NCBI GenBank assembly: GCA_004194705.1
Contig: SADC01001288.1
Location: 558,001 to 622,000, forward strand
Direction: 5' to 3'
From: Ditylenchus dipsaci
Lineage: Eukaryota; Nematoda; Chromadorea; Rhabditida; Anguinidae
DNA: 64,000 nt
A model generated the notes under the pieces. It had not been told where the DNA came from. It was given only the letters and a program-made list of their open reading frames with translations, and did no database searches. Both the position numbers and the translations under genes were made by a program. Positions 12,958 to 24,305 of this stretch are shown in pieces; the first letter of the stretch is position 1; each line of letters opens with the position of its first letter.

Positions 12958-13234
12958 CAGTTATGTCAATAATGCCGAAAAACTGTACTACAGTTGCAAA
13001 AACTGTACTACAGTTTAGAATTGTACTACACTTTAAAAAATGTAGTACAGTTTCAAAATTGTAGTACAGTTCAAAATGGTAGTCAAAACTGTATTACTGT
13101 TTTAAAAACAGTACTACATTTTCTCAAAACAGTAGTACTGTTTTCAAAACAGTAATACAGTTTTGACTACCATTTTAAACTGTAGTACAGTTTTGAAACT
13201 GTACTACAGTTTTTCGGCATTTTTTACATCACTG
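12958..13234. mobile_element. hAT-like MITE of CTGTACTACAG palindromes, 8-bp TSD AGTTTTAA
   Basis: The ends are CAGTTATGTCAATAATGCCG and the complement of CAGTGATGTAAAAAATGCCG. AGTTTTAA is duplicated exactly at 12950-12957 and 13235-13242. The interior is a nested palindrome of AACTGTACTACAG words. A truncated relative at 61122-61287 has the intact end CAGTGATGTC. Confidence 0.85.
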
Positions 13235-15492
13235 AGTTTTAATTATTATAGCAAATCTAATAAGCACAAAATACTAGTCCAGCTCACCGTTGCTGTTATC
13301 AAAGTCGCACAACAATTTTGATAACTCATAAAATTTAAATAATCGAAAAACCAATATAACCTCCGAACCTGAATTTTGCTTCGATACAATTGAATACATC
13401 AACTGCGACCAGTTTTTGCTTGAATCTATAATTCAATGGGAGCAACAAGCAGCCCCCGTAAGCTAAATCTAGAATATTTTAAGCAAATTTACTTATGATT
13501 TACTCAATTTCCTGCTACAAGTCAACCCAACTTCTCAGACCAAAAACAGTTGTTCATGTGTCTCTACTCCACACCCATCGCAATGACATTCACCAACCTA
13601 ACCACCGTTCCCTACCTAACCCAGCCATTCAACAAGCATCAATAATATACTCTAACAAAAGTAAAAATAAATAAAACTAAAAAAATGATTTTGTCTAATA
13701 ATAACGACTTTAACAGCAGGAGCAGCAGAACACTCACAGCCAGGACACTCACAAAGGTTGAAGGCTGGTGTTAAAAAGCAGAGACCTAAGCACACCACCA
13801 GAACAGCAGCAACCAGCCAGAGATAGGGGAAACACTCCAGCACTCACACACAAAAAATGGGTAGTGGATTGGTTGGCCTAGGCTCTGTCAGAGTCTCACA
13901 CACATCAAACAAGCAAACAACCAGGCAGGCACAAAAAACGGTTGCTGCCTGTTTGCTAGTGCCTAAAACTGCCAGCCAGCTGTTAGACACATAGGAATGA
14001 AGAGAGAAATGTGTTTGTGTCTCTGCTATTGGGGAATTAGAGAGGGGTTCCTGGGTCCCCTGGTTGTGAGAAGAACATAGGGACGGGCAGGTGAAAGGGA
14101 GGGATAGAACTGCCGACTGGCTGGATAGCCATATAAGCATGTGTGAAAAAGATGAAGAATTGTTTGAGAAGTATTTCTGAACTATGGAAACCTTGCTTTT
14201 GTCTAGTGGTCTAAATTAGGCTGTTTCAAGCTGGCAGAGGGGGTTAGGTGAGTAGGAAATAATGTGTGTAAAGCATTGCTACTAGGGCAATGGATTGTTT
14301 GTTCAGAGCCGGAAAATAGATGCTAAACACTATTTTATTGAGAAATTTTTCTGTGTTGAAGAAAGTAAAAAATGATGTTAGGGTTGTTTGAAAATGTAAA
14401 AATTTGGGAGTGGGATTAGGGACTGACAATAGGTGCATGAGATATAAGCATTGGATTTTAAGTGAGTTGGGGATAGTGCTGTAAAATTTGTTAAAATTGG
14501 CACCGGCACCGGTGCCAAAGCCCGTTTTTTGCCTAGGAATCAACTTTTTTATCGATTCTGCTAAAAAATTCAGACCGGCACCGGAGAACATGTTTAACGT
14601 TGAAAAATCGGTTATCTTTGACCATCATCTTTTGTAGGCCTTTACCAGGGTACATAAATGTATTTTTTTTACTTTATTTTTGACCCTGAATCTTCAGAAT
14701 TTTGAAGATTGGAGGTCCAAATCTTTATTTTGGCATTTCAAACTCGATTATCACTGGTTAAGGAGGCACTTTTGACAAAAAGATGACCAAGGTGTACTTT
14801 ATTCGACCTTATTTTTGCACTGACGCCAGCTGAAATGGCCTCATCCGCAACGGTGCTCCGCAACGGTGACGTCTAGAAAGTTCGCACCATAGCTTTTACA
14901 ACACTGGTTGGAGAATAATCGCGGTTTCAGAGGTGATTGATAAGTACATAAAAATTGGTTAAACACACATATACAACAAAATAATAATTTTATTGTTGGA
15001 CCAGGACGAGATACCGTCGTTAGTCAAAATATGAACATTTGTTTTTCATCCAATCACATGAGTCGGAAAGGCCTGCCTTATTTCAAATATTGCCTTTTTT
15101 ATGTGATCTTGAGTTTGGTCTGGTCAACCAAAATTTTGAGCTCTTGTCAAAACCTAGCTGTATAATTGATTGTCAGATGAATGGCAGTCAATACCAAAGT
15201 GCTCAAAGAAATGAAATAAGAGGAAAACATCACTGGCTGTTCAAAACAACTTGAGTCCCAAGCGGATGAGTCTTCCAGTTTAAAATATTCTCTGCTGACG
15301 AGACGAGGAAACGAATAAATCCAGCCAACTAACCAAACTAACCATTGTACTCCGTTTTTGTATAATTGCCCATTGCTGCTATTTTACGTGGCCATATATA
15401 GCAACTGGATATCATTGTACAAACAATAAACATACCCATTGTAGAAGTACTTTTTTAGTAATTGCAAGAAAAGGAAAAATCAGAAAAGATCG

Positions 15493-18400
15493 ATGTCAAC
15501 GTCGGAAACGGTACCTAAGCCGGAAAAGAGTGCCAAAATGAGTACATTAGGATATACAAGCTTGTGAGTTTAATAATTTTCTTCCTTATCTCACCTTTTC
15601 TACTTTTCTGTTTAAGGCTGACCTTCGTGATCCTCGCTCTAGCTTGGTTTGTTGGATTTGCCTCTCGTCTGTTCGCTATTGTCCGCTTTGAGAGCATCAT
15701 TCATGAGTTCGATCCATGGTCAGTTGGCATGAATGGTCATTCTCATTGCCAACCAAGTGTTTTAGGTTCAATTATCGCGCTACACATTATATGGTTGAAA
15801 ATGGTTTCTACGATTTCCTGAATTGGTGGGTTTTTAAAATTGTGGCTAAAATAAATTGGTTGGAGTCCTCTGATAACTTCTCAATGCTCTTTTTTCGTGT
15901 CCTAACATCGAAAACTCACCCGGAAAAACTGTTAACGGTGAGCTAAGAAAAAAACATTTATGATGAGCATTAGTTTTTTCGGTGGCCAATATAAGAACCT
16001 TTCCTATGATAATTATTCTTATCTATTGATAAAAGGGTACAGTCCGTTTGACCGTCACCATTTTGACCGTCAGCATAATTTGACCGTCACCATTTTGACC
16101 GTCACCAATTTGACCGTCAGGAATTTTGACCGTCGTTTATATTTGACCGTCGTTTAAATTGACCGTCGCCATTTTGACCGTCAGCATAATTTGACCGTCA
16201 CCATTTTGACCGTCAGCATAATTTGACCGTCACCATTTTGACCGTCGTTTGAATGTGACCGTCGCTATTTTGTCACCTGTTTTCTGGACTAATTCGGACA
16301 TGCTGAAGATGGTTTGATAGTGGTAAAATGCCGTTTTGTAGGATATTTTTTTAGTTTTGGGCAGTAATTAATTTCGGTAAAATCAATTATTGCCTGAAAC
16401 TCAAAAAATACTCGAGAAAAAGGCTTTTTACCTCTATCAAACCATTTTCAGCGTGCCCGAATCAGTTCAGAAAACAGGTTTTGGAATCCGAAACGTAAAA
16501 AAAATTTTATCCAAGTGGACGACCAGTTGGTTTCAATGGTCCAGACGCTGCTAATTCTTGATTATCAAAATCATTCGTTAGCGATAAATCAAAAATTTCT
16601 CGATAAAACGTGATTTTACCACCGTCAAACCATCTTCAGCATGCTCGAATCAGTGCAGAAAAAATTTTTGAGACTCGAAAAGGAAAAAAAATTTTGGTCC
16701 AAGTGGTCGACCACCTGGTTTACGACCAGTTGCTCTAAATTGGGGAGGAGTTGCTGTTTTGATTGAATAAAGGATGTTATCTGTTCAAAATTACTGACGG
16801 TCGAAATGGTGACGGTCAAAATAGTGACGGTCACATTCAAACGACGGTCAAAATGTCGACGGTCAAATTATGCTGACGGTCAAAGTGGCAACGGTCACAT
16901 TCAAACGACGGTCAAAATGGCGACGGTCAAATTATGCTGACGGTCAAAATGGCAACGGTCACATTCAAACGACGGTCAAATGGCGACGGTCAAATTATGC
17001 TGACGGTCAAAGTGGCAACGGTCAAATTTAAATGACGGTCAATTTAAACGACGGTCAAATATAAACGACGGTCAAAATTCCTGACGGTCAAATTGGTGAC
17101 GGTCAAAATGGTGACGGTCAAATTATGCTGACGGTCAAAATGGTGACGGTCAAACGGACTGTACCCTGATAAAAGTGTTTTCGGAAAACTGAGCCATTGA
17201 CCTTTCATGACGGGCTATGTAGCATGATTTTGGGGTTTGTAAAGAGGCATTAAATGCAAATCTGATGCAGGAATTTTGTTGTTGTATCTAAACTTTTTTT
17301 CCAGGTTTGATGAGCGTGCTTGGTATCCTTTGGGTCGTATTGTTGGTGGAACGGTGATTACATTGTTTTCCTCCTTTCGCTTATTCATACTAAACATTTT
17401 AGGTCTATCCGGGTTTGATGGTGACGTCTGGTGCGATTCACTATGTGCTATCTTGTCTCAATATCACTGTTCATATTCGCGATGTATGACTTGCAATACA
17501 TTTTCTCTAATGGCTAAAATTGTCCCATTTTTCAGGTTTGTGTGTTCCTAGCGCCTACTTTCAGTGGCCTTACTGCTATTGCAACCTACTTCCTGACGAA
17601 AGAGCTGTGGTCTGCTGGTGCAGGCCTCTTTGCTGCTTGCTTCATCGCTATTTCCCCTGGGTACACAAGCAGATCAGTAGCCGGTAGTTACGACAATGAA
17701 GGCATTGCTATCTTTGCCTTGCAGTTCACCTACTTTTTGTGGTAAGCTGTTTCTACTACACTGTTACACTATCCAAACCCTCTTCAACCGCCCTATATAG
17801 TAGGGCGGTATAATACTCAACCAAGTCCATGTGTGTTGGTGTTCTCGATGTATAAAACTATCTCTTGTAGGATCAAGGGAATAAAGACGGGATCGATGTT
17901 TTGGGCAGCTTTGACAGCAATTTCCTATTTCTACATGGTGTCAGCTTGGGGTGGCTATGTGTTCATCATCAATTTGATCCCTTTACATGTGCTAGTCCTC
18001 ATCATCAGTGGAAACTATTCCAATAAGATCTACATTGCCTACACACTTTTTACACACTCGGACAGATCATGGCCATGCAAATTCCCTTCGTCGGCTTCCA
18101 GCCAGTCAAAACTTCCGAACACATGGCCGCTGCAGGCATTTTTGGTCTTCTTCAGGTGGGTTATTTTTGTATGCAGTGTGAAAAATAGATTTGAGAGATC
18201 GAATTATAGTTGATTGGTGCTCTTAAATTCGTTCAAGGCCGTCTGACCAGAAAACAATTCATTGCTCTGTTCGTGGGAACTATTGCTGCTGCTTTCTCTC
18301 TAGGGCTTGTGGTCATTGCACTGCTTACTTATGGAGGTAGGTAGATGGCGATTGTTTCGTAGAAAAATATTACTTTGTTTTCGTGGATCAGTCCTGATTC

Positions 18401-20243
18401 TTATTGTTTTTCAGGGTACATAGCGCCTTGGTCTGGTCGTTTCTACTCTCTATGGGATACAGGCTATGCCAAGATTCACATTCCAATCATTGCTTCTGTC
18501 TCCGAGCATCAGCCAACCACATGGGTGTCATTTTTCTTCGATCTTCACATCACTGCTGCAGTCTTTCCTGCTGGTCTATGGTTTTGTGTCAAGAATGTCA
18601 ACAATGAGCGCATTTTCGTGATTCTTTACGGTATCCCTTTTTGTAGATTATCAGACTGGCAATTTTCGATTTCAGCCATTACCGCCGTTTACTTTGCTGG
18701 TGTGATGGTCCGTTTAATGCTGACCCTGACTCCTGTAGTGTGCATTTTGGCTGGCATTGCCTTTTCAACCATTTTCGAGAAGTACATGATTGAGGAAGGA
18801 GACTGCAAGAAGAATGGTGACCTAAAAGAGACTAAGGAGACTACCGATCGTCGATTGTATGACAAGGCTGGCAAGAGCAAACAGACGCGTGGAACAGCTT
18901 TTAATCCAGGGTCCAACACTACTTCTGAAGGAGGTGATCCGATTGGCATGAATGCTCGCTCGATTGTTTTGGTGGCTTTGCTATTTATCTTATTGATGTA
19001 TGTTGCTCACTGCACATATGTTACCAGTAATGCCTACTCTCACCCAAGTGTTGTGCTCCAGAGTCATACTTCTGATGGGTTGGTAATTTTTGCTTAAACA
19101 TTGTTTAATATCCCCCATTTTAGTGGTAGAGTGATGATGGATGACTTCCGTGAAGCCTACTACTGGTTGCAGACAAACACACCAGATGATGCCCGGGTCA
19201 TGTCTTGGTTTGTTTTTATACTTGATTTTGAAAGGCTCGCTTCTAATCCGTTTTTAGGTGGGATTATGGTTACCAAATTGCTGGAATGGGCAATCGCACA
19301 ACCCTGGTGGACAATAACACGTGGAACAACTCTCACATAGCTTTGGTTTGGCTTATTGTTTCGAACCGAATAGACTTTTTTATTCATTTCTTTATAGGTT
19401 GGTATGGCCATGTCTAGCAATGAAACGTTTGCTTATGAAATAATGAAGGAGCTCGATGTTGATTATGTGCTTGTTATTTTTGGTGGTGTGATTGGCTACT
19501 CAGGTATGGCTTTTGTTTTCTCGTAGGCTGTAATTAACTTTGAATTTAGGAGATGACATAAATAAGTTCTTGTGGATGGTACGAATAGCTGAAGGGGAAA
19601 CCCAAAGATCATCAGGGTAACTTTGAATAATGAAGCTTTTTGGGCTTGCTCGTAAAATAATCTTTTGGTTTAGGAAGGCGATTACTTTACTGAGTCTGGA
19701 GAATACAGGCAAGTATTTGTGCTTGCAATTATGACATGCTTGCGTTTCTAACTTGTTTCAACGATATCATTTCAGTGTTGGTGCCCAGGCTTCAGAGACT
19801 ATGCTCAATTCGATAATGTTTGCTTTGATTACGATGTGTGGGTTCTATGTTAATTTCTGTTCAGGTACAAGATGTCCTACTATCGTTTTGGAGAATTAAG
19901 GATTGGATACAATCAGCCAGCAGGCTTTGATCGCACCAGAGGCTATGTGATCGGTCGCAAGGACATCTCTTTGGAATACCTGGAGGAAGCTTATACAACG
20001 GAGAACTGGCTAGTTCGCATCTACAAAGTCGTTCATCCGCACAATAGGCCCAACATCAAGTATCAGGAGCGCCAAATTAAGAGTAAAAAGTCTCCGAATC
20101 TGCCGAAGAAGGTTAGTATTTCATTATTCGGGAGCTACTTTTTGGTTAATTGAATGGTTTATTTGCAGAGCAAAACGTTAAAGAAGGGAGTGCTCAACTC
20201 AAGTCAGACGGTTGTGAAAGGAAAGAAACCGAATGCAGCTTAA
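15493..20243 (+). CDS. stt3: STT3, catalytic subunit of oligosaccharyltransferase (two apparent frameshifts)
   Basis: Transfers the lipid-linked oligosaccharide to Asn of N-X-S/T sequons in the ER lumen; multi-pass ER membrane protein. Exons: 15493-15563, 15617-15718, 15766-15825, 17305-17353, 17403-17483, 17536-17741, 17871-18155, 18210-18336, 18415-18630, 18676-19078, 19124-19207, 19258-19345, 19398-19503, 19550-19616, 19674-19708, 19776-19817, 19865-20111, 20169-20243. Family motifs seen: [30 protein letters not shown], the catalytic MSWWDYGYQ followed by [12 protein letters not shown], and [15 protein letters not shown]. That last stretch and SYYRFGE resemble STT3B more than STT3A. Exon total is 2344 nt. 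The frame breaks once in the T run at 18047-18051 and once in the CCC run at 19601-19603. One base restored at each gives 2346 nt, about 781 aa, normal for the family. The intron after 19708 starts with GC. Confidence 0.96.
16035..17166. mobile_element. hAT-like element with inverted GACCGTCA arrays, 8-bp TSD TGATAAAA
   Basis: The ends are GGGTACAGTCCGTTTGACCG and its exact complement. TGATAAAA flanks both (16027-16034 and 17167-17174). Each end has an array of GACCGTCA words (about 14 left, about 20 right, in opposite orientation) separated by 6-12 bp AT-rich spacers whose order is mirrored between ends. The core, 16270-16700, contains further inverted repeats around CTGAAGATGGTTTGATAG. No transposase frame. 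It fills most of the third STT3 intron. Confidence 0.88.
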
Positions 20244-20608
20244 AGAAAACCTTATTCCATGAACCTTTGCTCTAATGTCTGTTATATTTTGTTGTCTGGT
20301 CGCCTGTGTGGGGCAATTGTTGTTGGTTATAGTTGAATGAATTAATTTATTCTTGAATGTCTGAAATTCTTAATTCCTTCGACTACTTTTGTTGGATGGC
20401 ATGCCGACGTCAAAGTTGCTGCCTGTAATTGCGCACCAAAGCTTGATTATTCGTGAACTATTGCTTTCTATTTATATCTAAGCGGATTAATTCTGTCTGT
20501 TAGTTGTGTTTTTTCTATTTATTGGGACTAAATTGTTGTTGTTATTATATCGTGTTTGACTGCATCGATTTATCAAGCAAATTGATTGTTTTTGAGCTTC
20601 TCTGTTGA

Positions 20609-20614
20609 AATAAA
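20609..20614 (+). terminator. Probable STT3 polyadenylation signal AATAAA
   Basis: AATAAA lies about 370 nt after the STT3 stop and only 19 nt before the stop codon of the convergent ZP gene (20633). Cleavage 10-30 nt downstream would place the STT3 3' end at or inside the ZP 3' end. It is supported by the motif and position only. Confidence 0.45.
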
Positions 20615-20632
20615 TAATAAATTATTGTGACG

Positions 20633-23600
20633 CTATTTTATTATATGCACGTGAACAATAAGAAGTATAGCGACATTCTGCGAAATTAAGTAGGCTACCC
20701 ATTTGACAAGATAGGCTTTTGTCGAATTAGCTGAACTAGACTGGTCTAATAGCAACAAGGTGGATGTGGGCGGTGGAAAAGGATTGCAAGTGGAATCGAG
20801 GTAGGTTTCATCCCACATGAATTTATTTACGGGCACTTTACGCTTGGTAGATGGAGGGCATTTTGGTGGCTGCAATTTATTCAATTGAATTACATTCTAA
20901 TATTAAAAGCCGAAATTTACAGTTGTGAGTTGGCAGAAAGGGTCATCACACAGATTGCACAGCCGAATTGCACAAGCTAGTCGAATATATCTAAATGAAC
21001 AGGATTTTAATTGCGTTTAGTTACGAAAGAAAATTAGTAACTCTGATCCTACAAGTCTGACAGACAACCACCCTACTGCAGTCGCCGTATGTTGCAAGGG
21101 CTGATAATCAGGCGAACTAATCATGGTTTCCTCGTTGGTGCATCTGAAACAGACAAGATCAAATGTGTTGTAGTTGTAAGATTATAAGCTTTTTGACTAA
21201 CCCATTTGAATTAATGATAAAAATAGGGTTTTGTATACTGCCGGTCCAACAGTTCTCAACTTTCATTGCGAACTTTGCTAAAATAAAAATTGTTAAAATT
21301 ATTGTTGCTAAGTTGGGGAATTGAACTTACTTGCATTTTCACACTGCCATTTAAAGCAGATCTATTCAAAAAAGGCAATTTTTATTTGAACTTTTATTTT
21401 TCTAGCTAAAGTTATGTTCATAATAAGCGGATCTTTTGACCGTAATTTCCTTAAGTGCCCACTCGCCAATAAGCGCTTACGTCTTCAGAGAGGTTAAAAA
21501 AAGTGACCATGGGCGCTTTATAAAAAAAATATATACTTAATAAAAAATTCTTATCTGGTTTTCATCCGTTTTATTAAAAAAGAATTAAAATCTTTACAAT
21601 ATTTGGGACCAGATAAACAGAACTGGCAGAAGCCTTCGAAACCCGATTTAAAAAATGTCGAACTCAGCTAGGGGTCAACCTTGAGAGGCGGGGCGTGAAA
21701 TCGAACTTTCACTGCAATGTGTTTTGTAGCCCTGCTCCCCAGCTAAAATGACACGATTTGCAAAATGTCCTGATGGATGGATTATATATATTTTTAGCGG
21801 CATTTTAGAGTGAGAGATTGAAAAAAGTCTTGTTACAGTCAAATCTCGGTATAACAATCTCTTCGGCTTAATTTTGGTTGGATTTGATTAAATTATAATC
21901 AAGTATACCCCTGATATGACAGACCCCAATTTTACCGATAAATACAGGGTTAGGCGAAAAAATTCGGCCATTTTTAGAAAGTTTCGTCACGGATTTCGCG
22001 CACCGGCCAAAACCCCAAAATTTTTTGAGGTTTCAAACAACAGTTTAAAAAAAGCCATAGGCAGAAAGGTGATTGAACGGAGCACTTGAATCTGAGCCAT
22101 ATATCGATATGCCGAGGTTCGACTGTATTCTGAACTTTATGTAATTTTCGGTGATTGAAAACACACGGAAAATTAACCTCGAAAAGTCAAAACTAACCCT
22201 CGTATCCCAAGCAATTTTCGTTGTTCTTAGAATTCTGGCTCCTGAACACTCATTTTTATGAATACTGAGTATGCAGCTAGGTAATGGACTCAGAAACGTT
22301 AGATTATCTTTTTTAAGTGTGTTTTTTGCCCGAGATATGTTGGAGATCATATTGTATGATGGTTCATTGTAAATTATCCTAAAAAGTAAAACAATTTTTT
22401 CGTTAAAAAAAGATGTTACCTCAGCGGATCTACTACCTTAATCCGAAAGCTGAAAAAAGGAACAAAAGAGAGAAGATACCTACCACATTTACATTTGTGT
22501 TTATCAGATCACTGAACCCATCAAACACAGAACCCGTATTTTTCTAAAATGGTATGCCTTGAAGGACCATGAAACTTGATAAGCACAGCAATTTGCAGAA
22601 TTCGAATTCGCGCGGGACCACCCTAATTTTGTGCATAATGTTTTTGAATTAATTTTTTGTGTGCGTTGAAAATTTAAATTCCGTTTATGAATAAATTTTC
22701 AACACCCATTCACACAAGTAGTTATGGTGCAGTGAAAGTAGAATAAGTGGTCCAATCTGGCAATATCGAGCAACGTTGGACTCGACTAGTAAACGGTTCT
22801 ATGTTTTGAAAAAATTTCATATGCAAAATTTTAAAACTTTTGACAGAAATTCCGCAATTTTTATAGATTGTTTGCAAAGTTGTAAATCGTGGCACCCGCT
22901 TAAAAATCTTCAGGCACCTGTTTCTAGCAGTTGTTAAAGTTACCCAGCCCAGTGCGGCGGATTATCCGATAGCTCATACATCGGCACTGGGGTGGAAAAA
23001 AATTAATCATTCATTATTTACACATACCGGCACCGGCCTGATGCCGTTGCCAGTCACACGAGAATTTCACGTTAAAATTGTTCCGGTGCCAATCCGGAGC
23101 TTAGGGGTTTAAATGACCAATTTTTTATTCCTAGCCGGACAAAGCTTTTTTCTGGAGCAAAAAGACTTTTTTGGAACAAAAAGACTTTTTTGGGTCAAAA
23201 ATACTTTTTTTCGGGTCAAATATTTTTGGTTCAGAAAGACTTTTTTTGGGTCGAAAAGATTTTTTTGGGTCAAATATTTTTGGTTCAGAAAGACTTTTGT
23301 CTGGGGCAAAAATTTTTTTTTGGAGCGAATTAGCTTTTTTTGGTGCAAATTTTTTTAAGTTGTAATTCTGCATTGTTTTTATTTTTCTAACACATAAAGT
23401 ATCTTTTTAGGGCAAAACTACTTTTTGGGCTGTTCACTAAGAAGCGGTTAAATTTTTCCCGAAAAAAATCAGTTGAGCGGATCAGAATTCCAGTCAGATG
23501 GGCTTTATCGCTTAGAAACTTAGCTTAGGGTGGTTCAAAGTGGGATAACGTGCAATTCTGAGCGATAAAGTCCATCTGACTGGAATTCTGATCCGCTCAA

Positions 23601-24305
23601 TCGATTTTTCTCGCAAAAATTTAACCGCTTCTTAGTAAACCCCCGAAAACAGTTTTGCCCCAGAAAACATACTTAATGTGTTAGAAAAATAAAAGGGAAT
23701 GCAGAATTACAACTAAAAAATTTGCGCAAAAAAGCCAATTTGCTCCAAAAAAAGTCTTTTTGCGCCAAACAAAAGTTCTTTTACTCCAGCTAAATTTTGA
23801 CAAAAAAAGTCTTTTTACTCCAAAAAAAGCTTTGTCCTTCCTAGCCAGGTACGGATTTCTAAGCTACCTGGTAATCCTCGACACCAGGTTGGTTAATATT
23901 GTATAAAAAGATGCCTGAAGCATAGCCGGTGCTGAGATAGTGTTCATAGTGCCCAAATTTTTTATCAGAGTATCAATTTTTTTAATGGTGCCGGTCAGCC
24001 ACTATCATATTTTTTATTTAAAGAAGTGTTCAACTAGGCTTGTGACAGCCGTCCACCGTCCCGTCCAAGTGGACGCAGTCTAGCATAAACAAGCTGACGG
24101 TGCTTAGTCACTATGTTATCCAACAGAAATTACGTAGAAATTTGAAAGACGAAAATAGAATTTCAAATTCGAATTCGTTATAAAAATGAGGCCATAAATT
24201 CCGGCATTAGGAACAATAATTTAGTTGGAATGAAAAACTTACAGATTCTAAGCCGGAAATTAGCAACACAAGGACAACCAGAGAAAGCAACACTAGAAAT
24301 GCCAT
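20633..24305 (-). CDS. Secreted ZP-domain (cuticlin-like) protein
   Basis: Extracellular matrix protein; ZP domains polymerise into cuticle or apical matrix. Exons (minus order): 24243-24305, 22484-22543, 22420-22436, 22198-22378, 21331-21361, 21202-21277, 21042-21143, 20921-20990, 20633-20896. They total 864 nt, 287 aa, in frame throughout. Residues 1-21 (MAFLVLLSLVVLVLLISG) are a signal peptide. The ZP C-half is clear: FKWQCENATKFAMKVENCW matches the family pattern W-C...M-V-x-x-C. It is followed by NSNGCTNEE, VGWLSVRLVGSEYIRLACAI and RLCNLCDDPFCQ. PPKCPPSTKRKVP could hold a basic cleavage site, and the C-terminal LISQNVAILLIVHVHIIK is hydrophobic. The 17-nt third exon uses acceptor GATTAAG; the stronger TTTTTTCAG 13 nt upstream breaks the frame, so this exon is uncertain. 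The exact ZP family is not determined. Confidence 0.82.
22560..22795. repeat. Dispersed repeat, uninterrupted copy of the 43857 repeat
   Basis: Shared words with 43857-44245 include GCAGAATTCGAATTCGCGCG, GGGACCACCCTAATTTTG, TAATGTTTTTGAAT, GTAGTTATGGTGCAGTG and CGAGCAACGTTGGA. This copy lacks the 201-bp insertion present at 43968 and so gives the approximate empty site. It lies in ZP intron 1. Confidence 0.6.
23137..23837. mobile_element. Mutator-like foldback element, 9-bp TSD TTCCTAGCC
   Basis: The ends GGACAAAGCTTTTTT and AAAAAAAGCTTTGTCC pair. TTCCTAGCC (9 bp) is exact on both sides (23128-23136 and 23838-23846). Each end carries repeated AAAAGACTTTTTTGG-like words, so open frames of Phe/Lys here are artefacts. 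The middle is a second palindrome around GAGCGGATCAGAATTCCAGT. A 9-bp duplication is typical of Mutator-type transposition. It lies in ZP intron 1. Confidence 0.75.

Larger units (their letters stand above)
8983..15492. other. Intergenic region between divergent Musashi and STT3
   Basis: No convincing coding exon was found here in either direction. It contains degenerate fragments at 9370-9560 related to a pogo-like family (word GTTCGTTCCCGCC), a short tandem run of GGGTGAATTTACC-like units at about 9645-9735, and the small elements listed separately. 13550-14200 is a repeat-poor, CA/AC-rich stretch. Both flanking promoters must lie here, but no core promoter can be assigned from sequence alone. 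Confidence 0.5.

Noticed and set aside
16035..17166. CRISPR-like array (regular GACCGTCA repeats with spacers)
   Set aside because: Repeats are 8 bp, spacers 6-12 bp and mirrored, ends are inverted with an 8-bp duplication, and the host is a eukaryote.
21042..21143. A possible frameshift in the ZP gene at CAGCCC, giving a Cys-rich alternative frame (GDCSRVVVCQTCRIRV)
   Set aside because: The unshifted frame joins in phase to the next exon (VGWLSVRLVGSE then YIRLACAIRLC) and fits the ZP pattern, while the shifted frame cannot be spliced in phase.
23109..23373. Overlapping open frames on both strands rich in Phe, Lys and Ser
   Set aside because: They are translations of AAAAGACTTTTTTGG repeats inside a foldback element.
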